This document shows, piece by piece, positions 54,209 to 64,000 of a DNA stretch of 64,000 nucleotides. The position numbers and the translations under genes are program-made. This DNA comes from Thereva unica (lineage: Eukaryota; Arthropoda; Insecta; Diptera; Therevidae): assembly GCA_949987705.1 (NCBI GenBank), contig CATLJY010000002.1, forward strand, positions 1-64,000, given 5' to 3'. Position 1 is the first letter of the stretch, and each line of letters opens with the position of its first letter. Below the pieces are notes generated by a model. The model was given only the letters and a program-made list of their open reading frames with translations, made no database searches and was not told the DNA's origin.

Positions 54209-55779
54209 AATCTTAATTTTTTTTAATTATATTTTAGTACCTACTTCTTATATATAATACATTTCTCTTTAACTTTCAAATTATCAATATTATTTTAAAT
54301 TCTATGATAAATAAATAAAAAAAAAAAACTAGAAATCTAACGCTAGAAAGTAATGTTAGTAAGTACATTTATTTTAGAAATAATGTGCGTGGACTCATGC
54401 GGAAATATCTATTAATTATAATTTACTTATTCGTAGTTTTATAAATGGATTGAGAATAAAACAAAGGCAAAAAAAAATTAATAAAGTAGAAGTTTCCAGT
54501 GCTAAAATGAGAAATAATAATTGAACATTGCCCTTTTGTGCTAATAAATCGAAATGCAATTATAGGCACTATTAATAAATAACTGAAATTAAACAGCAAT
54601 TTTAAACGACCTTATAACATTTTCACCGGAGTGTTTACTAATAATTATAATAATAATAGTAATAAATAACACTTCAATCCATTCAAAATAAATAAATAAA
54701 TAAATGAATATAAAAAATATTTAGTGTAAATTTAATAATAAAAAACAATGCATAATCTAACATGCATATTCTATATCCAACAATTTACCTCTAATTTACT
54801 TACTATCTTTTGCCATTATTATAGAAAGTATATAAAGTGTTTTTCTCTTCTAAATTGTAGTTTAAAAAAAAAATAATCGACTTTACATTTTACTCAAATT
54901 TGCTACTTGCATACTGAATTTTATATTGTGTTAATAGTGTTAAAATTTACTTAGGTATAATCAAAATATTTTACTTAGTATATAATCAAAAAAAAAAAAA
55001 AACAACAACTACAACAAAATCATTATCTTGTTGTTAACCAAACATCTTTCTTAAATTTTTGTTGTACATTGTCAAACATTTTTTTTTAAACAAACCTCAT
55101 CCTGTCTGTTATGAGAATAAAAGTAAATGTCTTTACTTGACAAAAAACTAAAAGTAAGAATCAAGATTGCTATGACATTAAACATAAAGCAAAAAGTAAT
55201 TATTGAATTAAAAAGCAGTATACCTTTTTAAATTACAAAATCGCGTTTTAAAAAAAAAAAGGTGTAATTTATATTTTGTTTTTGGACCATTTTTTTTAAA
55301 TATAAAAGAAAATAGTAAGCACAATGAAAACACAGCAGCCACCACCAATCGCCACCATCAACCGCCTCTTTTTTTGCAAATAAATGCAGATTTTTTACGA
55401 GATTTTTAACGTCACCCGTACTCTTTTTTCCAATTCTATTTAGAAATATATGTACTTTAGAGTTAGTTCTAATTTACAATTAAAGGATCCTTTGATAGTA
55501 CCCGAATGATCCCTAATACAGCTCTTTTTACATCCTTTTCTTATAATAATTTCATACCATTTTCTTATTTTTAACTTTAAGGTTATTTACATTTAACGTC
55601 CTTTAAAACACGCACCCTTGAAGCAATGTGTATTCGTTTAACTATTTATATAAAACGGTTAGATATGGTAATATTTTTATACATTTTTGTGAAAGTAAAT
55701 CCTAGACAAAGTAAATATATTAATTTTTCCTTTGATACAAGCCGACTTTGTTTTTAATTTCAAAGTCGTTTCTTGCAGT
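54209..55779. other. 1.6 kb of AT-rich noncoding DNA inside the gypsy-type element
   Basis: No open frame and no recognisable repeat. Bounded by the donor-like and acceptor-like motifs noted for the leader frame. Confidence 0.55.
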
Positions 55780-55784
55780 CAAAT

Positions 55785-56449
55785 AATATGGAAGCAGTAA
55801 GACGATGTCCCTAGGAAATCAAAAATGTTTTGATAAACATCTACCACAACTTGGCTCAATCTTCTCGATTACAGCGAGATGAAACAGATGCCATGGATTT
55901 CACAAAAAAAAAAACCCCAATTTCAATTACTTCCCTCTATTCTTATATTTCTCTTATATCAAAAAATGCTAAGGACGCAGGGAGTATCCGCCAGTACCCC
56001 ATTGCCTCCAACGCAAGGCTTCAAAGGACGCCACTACAATTGATAGCCTAAACCGTAAAAATACACCTTTCTTCATAATTTGTAGAACTAACTCGTACGA
56101 TACGAGGGCCTGCCGTCAACCAGCAGAGTCATTTAGGCCACATTTCAATAACAATGGCTTTTAACAAATCAGGTCCCCTCGTGCAATAATAATAATCGCA
56201 ACCCCAACAAACTATCTTAAATCCAAGGTAACAAACGTTGCTCAGATCAAACGCCTCTCACCTATAGATAACTACCATTACCCTGACCAACGACTCCCAA
56301 TCAGGGCAATAGCCGTTATTCCAACAACCGACCCCCAAATAATGGGTCCAATAACCAGCCAAGGGAAACTCCCTGCAGTCGGACCAAAAACCCCGATCTG
56401 ATAAAAAATTCAAAACAAAATTACTACTAAAGGGGGTCATCACGCGCCC
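55785..56449 (+). pseudogene. Gag-like stretch with stops
   Basis: MEAVRRCP then a stop, INIYHNLAQSSRLQRDETDA (55830-56051), then CRTNSYDTRACR, which may be a remnant zinc knuckle, and an Asn/Pro/Gln-rich tail (NNRPPNNGSNNQPRE in another frame). In-frame stops occur at 55816, 56051 and near 56400. The layout suits the end of a gypsy Gag. The ARLQ-containing part resembles modules at 57310 and 57895. Confidence 0.5.
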
Positions 56450-58033
56450 GAACCAAGTGTTCCACTCGTCACCCTTCCTCTAGACATAAGCCTTAACGGC
56501 AAAGCCGACCTAGCAGTGGACACCGGCGCTGAGGTCAGTATATTAAAACATAAAAAACTAAAGGATCCCAACTTACCAGATCCCACTAAAAAATGCACAC
56601 TACAAACGCCATACGGCCAAGGAAAAACATTAGGGAGCTGTCAGGGGAACATCATTCTAAACACCCCCCTCCCATGCACCTTCCAAATTGTGCAAAATAC
56701 ACAAGAAATCCCTAACGATGGTCTGTTAGGAAACGACTTTCTTTCCAAAAACTGTAACGTCGAAGGTCCAAACCAAACACTGCGATTTCCTCGCACGGAA
56801 ATCAACCCAGTAGAAATTGCAATTCCATTACGCAATGGGTCTGCCAAGTCAAACACTAGAGAGCAGCAGGAGCAAACCCAAACTAGGGAATCTCAACTCG
56901 TAGTAGCCGAGATAAACCCCGGTGGTGTCTCCCAGGTAGCCTCAGAGAGGAATACCAGCTGCCTATCTCCAGATGGTTCAAGGTTGGAAAACAACTCCAA
57001 CGACTATGAGGCCAATTCAGGCAAATATAACGTGGCATTGGAGAAATCCATTCGCCTACCAAGCCGGTCTTAAATGGTGGTCCCCATTCCCCTAAGATTA
57101 GAGGAGGAAATGCTCTGTGAATCTTACGAGCCGAGCGAAGGAGTATTCCTCGCCAATTCCCTCTTGCCAACTGGAACAAAAACAGTGTATGTTGGTCTCA
57201 TCAACGTTAACACCCAACCAGTAGTCCTGACGAGCCTATCCCTTACGCTCGCCCCAATCAAAGACTACACGACTATTCACCTAGCCTCTAACAACAACCC
57301 TAAGTCTCCAACGAATGCTAATGACGTATGTGAGTATCTTACAGGCTCTGAACCAGACGGTCTCAGGAACGCCAGTACCCCATCGTCATCTAACGCAAGA
57401 CTCCAAAGTATACCCAATAATGGTGCAATCCCGCAAGGTATACCCCAGGGAAAAAGGGCAAAAGTGAAGTTGGGAAAGAATGAAAAGGAAAGCGATTCCA
57501 TCCGTCACCTACGATACATATTCCCGGACCCTGAAGATCCGAACCTTGAGCGTGAAACCCGCTTCAAACAACTAGAAGAGGTACTCAGCATCGAGCATCC
57601 TCTTACGTCCTCTTACCTTCCGAAAAACGTACAGTATCTCCTCTATACCCAAAATCACCCAGTAGTCCTGACGAGTCTAACAATAACACTCGTCCAAACA
57701 AATGGCTACCTTCCTATACTTCTTATCCCAGCCCTGCAAATCTTAGTCCACGGCCATCTGTCGAACGAGACAGCGACGAGTCTACGACCGGCAGGCAAAA
57801 CCGGATCCGTAGTAACGTGTAACTGTCATACTCGACCAACAAAAAGCTACACTACTATTAAAATAGTCCCTAACAACAACCTTAAGCCTCTAACCAAAGC
57901 TAACGACGCATGCGGGTATCCGTCAGGCTCTGAACCAGTCAGTCTCACGAACGCCCATACCTCATCGTCCTTTAAAGCAAGGCTCCAAAGTATACCCAAA
58001 AATGGTGCAATCCCGCATGGTATACCCAAGTGA
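56450..58033 (+). pseudogene. Gypsy-type aspartic protease and PR-RT linker
   Basis: VTLPLDISLNGKADLAVDTG then AEVSILK is the retropepsin active site, and NDGLLGNDFL the second conserved box. One TAA at 57071-57073 interrupts the frame, which continues with EGVFLANSLLP and VYVGLINVNTQPVVLTSL, as in the region just before RT in mdg1-like gypsy elements. Instead of RT come two diverged copies of a module (ANDVCEYLTGSEPD...ARLQSIPNNGAI and ANDACGYPSGSEPV...ARLQSIPKNGAI). The frame ends at 58033, about 230 bases before the 3' LTR. Confidence 0.75.
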
Positions 58034-58245
58034 AAACGGACAAAATCTAATTTATGCAAGAAATGGAACTCGATTCTCTTCAAAAATTGAGAAATAACAT
58101 TTCCGGACTATAAGGATATTGAGCAAAAAAAAAAAACCTGCTTCAAACTATTCGAAGAGATACCACGCAACTTTCGACCTACCCTCACCACCCCCTCATC
58201 CTTCGAGTACGAGAATCGCTCTACTCCGTAGCGATTCTCTTGCTC

Positions 58246-58259
58246 CAGGGGGGAAGGAA
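58246..58259 (+). other. Polypurine tract
   Basis: AGGGGGGAAGGAA immediately before the 3' LTR, the expected plus-strand primer. Confidence 0.8.
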
Positions 58260-59142
58260 TGTTATATATAAAAACTTGACATTCCCAAATATCCCATAAA
58301 TTGGAAATCCTTAACGGAAAAATTTTTAAATTCAATAAAAAAAAAATAATAATCAAAAGTCCTAAACGGAAAATTTTAACAAAATTATCTCACGACAAAA
58401 TCCAAGTTGTAATAAGATACTTCCCTTCACGGGAAACGCCGAAGACAAAAGCAACTTGAGATTTTCCAGCGACGTGATAATTTTCGCAAACACTGCAACT
58501 AAAATATGGGAAATCAAAACGTGACAACCGTCAATTTTTACACGTAAAGTGCAACCTTGCAATTAGATGCACAATTTTTAGGGTAGTGAAACAATTTTTA
58601 AAAAGATAGAAGAAGTCTGGATTTTAAGTTCGAACACGGCACACACGAATATAGAGAATTAAAAAATAAAAGTTTGAAAAAAAGAAAAACGCGGTCGGTG
58701 GTGGTTGCGCTGGCACCGTGGCGGTTGCTCCGGCACCGTGGCGGTTGCCAGTGCTAAGTGAAAAAATTAACTTTAAAAGTACAATTTAAAATAAAAATTT
58801 CAAACGGCGTGTCGGGATAAAATAATAATTCAAAAAAAAGAGAATAGTGTCAACCAATCTGTCGCACTCTTAAAAATTTGGAGTTTATACATTTCGTGAA
58901 AAACTAAAAAAATATTATTTAAAATTAAACAAAAATAAATATAAATGTGAAAACAATATTATATAATATTATATATAAAAACTCCAGTGTGTTTTTTTTA
59001 AGAACAAATTTACATCCATAAATATAAATAATAAAAAAATTAAAAAGTGTGTGAAAGTTTGTTTTAATAATTAAGATTACTATCTTGTTTGCCTATTTTA
59101 ACAAAAGTATATAACAAGGTTATATAAGATTAATATATAACA
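58260..59142 (+). repeat. Gypsy-type 3' LTR (883 bp)
   Basis: Partner of the 5' LTR. Even a chance 66-residue antisense frame is identical in both. Confidence 0.93.
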
Positions 59143-60331
59143 GGTTGCCAACGACTGTATTCCATTTTACTGCTAACTCATCTTGAATTGGTTCGTCCCA
59201 GTCATAATTTTTTATCCAAATCTGTTGCAGAAGAATTTTGAATCCAATGGTAATTGTAGAAATGAGTCCAAGAGGTTCGAAGATCCGACTTGACTCTAAA
59301 AGAATTTCTCTTTTAGAAGGAAGCATTTCCTTTGGTAAATTTACATCAAAAATAAATGAATCCTCTAAAGCCTTCCAAAATAATCCCAGGACCTTGTTGT
59401 TGAAGTGTGTGATGAGGGTATGCTCTGCAGAAAAGTTTGAGATTTTGATGCCCACTTCCTTAGTGTGAATCCTCTCTTTTTCAAGAGCATTGTAAGTTGA
59501 AGATAGAGGTTCACTGCCGTTGTTTCATCGTCTGCTCCGTTCATCAAATCGTCTACAAAGAATGAATGCTTTAAAGCGTTCTCCGTAAGAGGAAACTCGT
59601 GTGCAAATTCGATACTCAGCTGCTGCAAGGCTCTGGTTGCCAAAAAGGGTGCTGATGCCGTCCCATAAGTTACTGTTTTCAACCAGAGATGCTCCATATT
59701 TTCTTCAGGCCCATATCTCCATTAAATTCGTTGATAATTCCTGTCGCTCTCCGCTACCAAGATCTGCCTAAACATCTTCTCGATGTCAGCAGTAACTGCT
59801 ACCTTGTAGGTTCTAAAAGATAGCAAAATAGTGTACAAGTCTCGCTGTATCTTCGGCCCCACACACAATTTTTGGTTAAGTGAAAAACCGGATGAGGACG
59901 TGGCGGAACCGTCAAAAACCACGCGGAGTTTTGTAGTGGTGCTTGATGGTTTAATTACTGCGTGATGCGGTTGGTAAGCGTGCTCAGATGTAGAATTGAG
60001 AACTGATTGTGCAGCTGGTTCAAATGATGTACATAGCTCTTGATACTCCGCTCGCAGTGTATGACTTGAATTAAGACGTCGTTATAGCGAACGTAATCTG
60101 GCACTAGCCATGACTTCAGTGTTTCCCAATGGTACTGATTCTTGTTTGAATGGAAGACGAAAAACATACCTTCCTGTTCATCAACTGTTGTTCATCAACG
60201 CGACATGTATTTTTAAACAGGGTCTCGCAATAGTGTTCTTCTTCAGAGAGAAGTGCTGGTTGTTGTGGGAGATCTTCAATCTCCCAAAAGCTTCGTAAAG
60301 TTTTATCAATCTTGCCGACGTCAGCATGCAA
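59143..60331 (-). pseudogene. BEL-2 A17-like region and reverse transcriptase
   Basis: From 60331: TLRSFWEIEDLP, then RT fingers with LRVVFDGSA, ADIEKMFRQILV, VTYGTASAPFLATRALQQL and the catalytic FFVDDLMNGAD with both Asp, then LRKWASKSQ and the connection (LLESSRIFEPLGLISTITI). The gypsy-type element enters after WNTVVGNL. Breaks near 60080, 59710 and 59450 change frame. Confidence 0.88.
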
Positions 60332-60705
60332 AACCGTGAGCTCTGATGGCTCCAGGGAGGCAGTGAAGTTTCTAGCTATAATTTATCCAAATATGGTGTT
60401 TTGCATTACAGGTATCCCTGATGGTTATAGACGCCGTCCCTCTCGCAGAATTTGCAAGGCATGGTCTACACCTAACAACACGTCAATTTTATGCGGAATA
60501 TTGAATTGCGGGTCAGCTAGGTCGTAACTCTCAAGGAAAATCCAATCATTTATGATGAAGCCAGTTAATAGACATCTGGTGGTTAATCTCGGTAATATGA
60601 GAGCAGTGACAGATATGTGTTGCGCACAGTCAAATCTAGAGCATAGAACTAGATTTTCTCTTCCCCTGGTGAATCCTGATATGCCCTATACCTGAGACTT
60701 TCATT

Positions 60706-61253
60706 CTATTCCTCTCCCTTTTGTGCCCAAGCTGTTGAATGAAGTCTTCGCGGATAAAAGATGCTGTGGAACCAGAGAACGCGGCATTTCTGAAATGACC
60801 CAGTTGCGTCAAGAACGTGGACCAGCGCTGTTGGAAGCAATGATGACTTTACGGTTGGTGATATCGTAGATACGAAGGCGATGAGATTTGAGTTTCCAGT
60901 TGCTGGTTTGAGGGCTTGTTGGTCCTTCGTGAGAATTGACGAGTTTGTGCGGTGGATTCCAAGTGTATGCGATCTGATAATTATTGAGGAGTTATCGTGG
61001 ATTGGATGCGGTGAATTGAATTGGTGTGTATTCGGGCTCTCTTGTTCCTGCAAGGACGAGTGATGAGCTTTGTTGCAAAAATGGCATCTGAATTTGGACT
61101 TACATCTCTGTGCGGTATGACCATGGCTGAGACAGTTGAGAAACAAAGATTGTTTTGGCTAAAAAAGATTCGTCTTGATGGGATATTCATGGTCTTAAAG
61201 TCTGGACAGTGGAAAAGATGATGTTGTTTCGTACATTTCGGACATTGTGGCAC
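60706..61253 (-). pseudogene. BEL-2 zinc knuckles and damaged protease
   Basis: MPQCPKCTKQHHLFHC, FLNCLSHGHTAQRCKS and CHFCNKAHHSSL are the knuckle region. The protease reads SLLPTALVHVLDATGSFQKC then CRVL, and its next part (SGSTASFIREDFIQQLG) is in another frame. The few bases that should carry the catalytic Asp are missing near 60785. The stretch 60332-60705 holds degraded sequence of the next domain. Confidence 0.78.
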
Positions 61254-62235
61254 AGTTTTGACAGATGATTGCGCACACTTTTAACGATCAAATTCCGAGA
61301 GGAGGAATCAATTGTTTCTAGAGCGTCACAGCGTTTATTCAAGAATGCGATTAGTTGCTCGAACGATGGCATGTCAGTCGTCGCTGTTTCTTCCGCCCAG
61401 GCCTGGTGAGTATCTCCATCGTATTTAGTTACTAAAATGTGGACCAGCCAAGGATCTCTACTTGTGGCCTCTGTACCAAGTGATTTAATACCCTGAATCA
61501 ATTTATCTGAATTGTCCGTAATTCTTCGTAATGAAGAAGATGAGCCTTGTGATATTGTTGCTTGATTCATGAAAGACTTTATGTACGATGTTAAAACTTG
61601 TTTTTTCTTGTCATACCTTTCCATAAGTTTGTTCCAAGCTTCTATGTAATTGTCATTGGTGATTGTAATGTGCTTAATGAGTGATGTGGCAACATCCTTA
61701 AGAGCGCTTTTTAAATGTTGAAACGTGTGAACGTTTGACAGCGAACCTCTTTGAAGCACGGATGAGGTGAACAAATTTTTGAAAGAGGGCCAATCCTTAT
61801 AGTCCCGTTGAACCTGGAAATATTTATCTGCGGGAATTTTACTTCGAGAGGACTAGGTGCGTGCTGAGACATGCCATCCAAAACACTTCGTTGTTGCTCG
61901 AATAGCTGACTCATCGTTGAATTCAATTGTTCGGTAGTTGCGGATACACCACCACCTGAAGGCGTTGATGCATTTCGTTGATTTATTGCTCGGCATAATT
62001 TCACCTTGGCATTAAAATATTTGGCTTCGAATTCATCGTACTCTAAAGCAATTTCCTGAAGCACCAATGCGTCTATGTTTATGAAGGACTGCCAATGCTC
62101 TTCCAAATTCTCTAATCTGGTTGATATATCCTCAACGCTCGTGGTATCAGCTACGCCATCAGCGAACCTTAAGATTCGTGTTACTGAGTCCTTTATGCGC
62201 TCTCGCTGATTGTTCAACAGGGGAATCTCCGCCAT
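61187..62235 (-). pseudogene. gag: BEL-2 gag
   Basis: Starts MAEIPLLNNQRERIKDSVTR at 62235, with a helical N-terminus (LENLEEHWQSFINIDALV) and VKFPQINISRFNG, the DUF1759 core start. Near 61775 the frame changes, then LKSALKDVATSLIKHITITN and NYIEAWNKLMERYDKKKQV follow to 61187. One or two frameshifts are the only damage seen. Confidence 0.85.
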
Positions 62236-62402
62236 TGTGTAGAAAATTTATTGAATTTTAAACAATTTTAAAGGTAGTCAATTGATTGATTATTGGGCTA
62301 TATGTACTTTAATATGCGGGCACGCTTCTATTTTCGAAGGACAAAATGACTTCCGTCTGACTCCTTCCCCTTAGGTTTTCCCCCGGTTTCTTTGCAGGTT
62401 AT

Positions 62403-62420
62403 TCCCGAGTTTCGGCACCA
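62403..62420 (-). other. BEL-2 primer binding site
   Basis: Minus strand TGGTGCCGAAACTCGGGA, 168 bases before the gag Met. Confidence 0.75.
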
Positions 62421-62426
62421 AAAATA

Positions 62427-62732
62427 TGTTAGGAATTATAATAATACTAGCATAAAACCCGCGTGCCTTGCAACGCCTTTAAAAACTGTTTATTATGTGC
62501 AATGTTTTTCTTAAAAAAACCAACAAAAAAGTCAGCTGTTATTATCCATAAAAAGGGTTTATTATAGTGCATTTTTTAATAAATATGGTAAACAAATTGC
62601 TGCGAATATCACCTCTGCTCAACAAATCTGCAAGTTTTGAAGCAGAGATTGGCATGTATATGTCATCAAGAAAAGTGACATTTTAGGGTTTGACGAACGT
62701 TCGTGAAGTTTGTTCGCCTATTTACGTGGACA
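62427..62732. other. Unassigned DNA between BEL-2 and the satellite
   Basis: Starts with ACTAGCATAAAACCCGCGTG, a style of sequence I recall at the head of common insect repeats, which often carry tandem units like the ones that follow. It may be the head of one element together with the 118-bp array. No BEL-2 LTR was found. Confidence 0.4.
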
Positions 62733-64000
62733 TTTCGAGTAATCGCCTCTTAGTGGATGTCCACGTCATTATAGGGATGCACTGTCCAAATTTCAACCCT
62801 GTAGCTCCAGTAGTTTGGTAACCCCATTTCACCCCTTTAGGGGATGAATTTCGAAAAATCGCTTCTTAGTAAATGTCCACTTCATTATAGATATGCACTG
62901 TCAAAATTTCAGACGTTTAGCTTCAGCGGTTTGGCTTAACCCCATTTAATACCTTTAGGGGATTAATTTCGAAAAATCGGTTCTTAATGGATGTCCACGT
63001 CATTAAGGGGATGAACTGTTCAAAATTTCAGCTCTATAGCTCCAGCGGTTTGGGTAAACCCCATTTCACCCTCTTAGGGGATAAATTTCGAAAAATCGCC
63101 TTATAGTGGATGTCCACTCCATTATAGGGATGCACTGTTCAAATTCCAGCCCTATAACTTTAGCGGTTTGGATAAACCCCGTTTCAGCCCCTTAGGGGAT
63201 GAATTTTGAAAAATCGCTTCTTAGTGGATGTTCACGCCATTATAGGGATGCACTGTCAAAATTTCAGCCCTATAGCTCCAGCGGTTTGGGTAAACCCCAT
63301 TTAACCCCCTTAGGGGATAAATTTCGAAAAATCGCCTTATAGTGGATGTCCACGACATTATAGGGATGCACTGTTAAAATTTCAGCCCTATAACTTTAGC
63401 GGTTTGGATAAACCCCGTTTCACCCCCTTAGGGGATGAATTTTGAAAAATCGCTTCTTAGTGGATGTTCACGCCATTATAGGGATGCACTGTCAAAATTT
63501 CAGCCCTATAGCTCCAGCGGTGTGGGTAAACCCCATTTCACCCCTTTAGGGAATGAATTTCGAAAAATCACTTCTTAGTGGATGTCCACGCCATTATAGG
63601 GATGCACTGTCAAAATTTCAGCCTTATAGCTTTAGCGGTTTGTAAAAACCCCATTTCACACTCATAGGGGATGAATTTCGAAAAATCACTCTTTAGTGGA
63701 TGTCCACGTCATTATAGGGATGCACTGTTAAAATTTCATCCCTATAGCTCCAGCGGTTTGGATAAACCCTATTTCACCCCCTTAAGAGATGAATTTCGAA
63801 AAATCGCTTTATAGTGGATGTCCACGTCATTATAGGGATGCACTGTTAAAATTTCAACCCTATAGCTCCAGCGGTTTGGATAAACCCTATTTCATCCCCT
63901 TAAGGGATGAATTTCGAAAAATCGCTTTATAGTGGATGTCCACTCCATTATAGGGATGCACTGTCCAAATTTCAGCCCTATAGCTTTAGCGGTTTGTACA
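62733..64000. repeat. 118-bp satellite array, continuing beyond the window
   Basis: ATGCACTGT recurs at 62777, 62893, 63011, 63130, 63248, 63366, 63484, 63602, 63720, 63838 and 63956: spacing 116, then 118-119 throughout. Each unit has TTTCGAAAAATCGC, TAGTGGATGTCCACG, TTTCAGCCCTATAGCTCCAG and CCCCTTAGGGG. Variants alternate in pairs in the middle of the array. Confidence 0.95.

Larger units (their letters stand above)
52872..59142 (+). mobile_element. Gypsy-type LTR element without RT; identical LTRs
   Basis: Two 883-base LTRs (52872-53754, 58260-59142) start TGTTATATATA and end ATATATAACA. By eye I saw no difference between them. Primer site TGGCGCAGCCGGTAGGA follows the first; polypurine AGGGGGGAAGGAA precedes the second. 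AGGT lies at both junctions, with one base of ambiguity. The 4.5-kb interior has a short leader frame, a gag-like stretch and a retropepsin-linker frame, but no RT, RNase H or integrase. It is inserted in BEL-2 RNase H. Confidence 0.92.
50632..62425 (-). mobile_element. BEL-2: BEL/Pao element lacking integrase, split twice
   Basis: Minus strand: primer site at 62420-62403, gag, protease, RT and RNase H, ending after NPADLASRG..LWWNGPSWL near 50640. An hAT element (50743-52436) and a gypsy-type element (52872-59142) interrupt the RNase H region. Codons are continuous across both once each insertion and one duplication are removed. No LTR pair and no integrase were found. Confidence 0.88.

Noticed and set aside
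62733..64000. CRISPR-like array
   Set aside because: Units are contiguous 118-base tandems without spacers, in a eukaryotic repeat context.

Overview
This is a eukaryotic, AT-rich window made almost entirely of transposable elements and their debris. I found no convincing host gene. The element mix (piggyBac, hAT, Tc1/mariner-like and Harbinger-like DNA elements, BEL/Pao, Ty3/gypsy and Ty1/copia LTR elements, several jockey/CR1-like LINEs, a tRNA-headed SINE) points to an insect. The TATGTATGTACATA-type simple sequence near 36.45 kb is common in flies, so a dipteran with a large repeat-rich genome is my best guess. That is inference; no species is assigned.

Layout. 0-8 kb: a Tc1/mariner relic, a LINE scrap, a ~147-bp tandem repeat, then a full-length decayed piggyBac element (1976-5118, TTAA ends) carrying a SINE and an hAT-type MITE. 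8-21.5 kb: a minus-strand LINE (LINE-A) split by a complete BEL/Pao element with an envelope gene (BEL-1, 8430-18937, 5-bp duplication CAGGC); the BEL-1 integrase is itself split by a plus-strand LINE (LINE-B). LINE-A also holds a second SINE. 21.5-25.4 kb: a decayed Ty1/copia element with a second 147-bp array inside. 26-29 kb: a jockey-like LINE (LINE-E) with a Harbinger-like MITE. 29-35 kb: small MITEs, a hairpin-rich tandem repeat and LINE-C (plus strand, RT open). 35-45 kb: mostly noncoding, with a tRNA-like sequence, a third SINE, palindromic repeats, a BEL leader/gag fragment between inverted LTR pieces, and LINE scraps. 45-49.3 kb: a 4.15-kb element with ~200-bp inverted ends and TA target sites, inserted in a second LINE-C copy and holding LINE-D (nearly intact) and a large foldback. 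50-62.4 kb: a second BEL/Pao (BEL-2, minus) split by an hAT element and by a 6.27-kb gypsy-type LTR element whose two 883-bp LTRs look identical yet which has no reverse transcriptase. 62.7-64 kb: a 118-bp satellite that runs off the window.

How the parts relate. Removing each insertion with one copy of its target-site duplication restores a continuous host-element reading frame in several cases (BEL-1 in LINE-A, Harbinger MITE in LINE-E, hAT and gypsy in BEL-2). That fixes the order of events: LINE-A, then BEL-1, then LINE-B; BEL-2, then hAT and gypsy. Most coding copies are broken by stops, frameshifts or deletions. LINE-B, LINE-C and LINE-D keep long open RT frames. The gypsy-type element is the youngest insertion visible. 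All boundaries were read by eye, and edges without a clear duplication are approximate.
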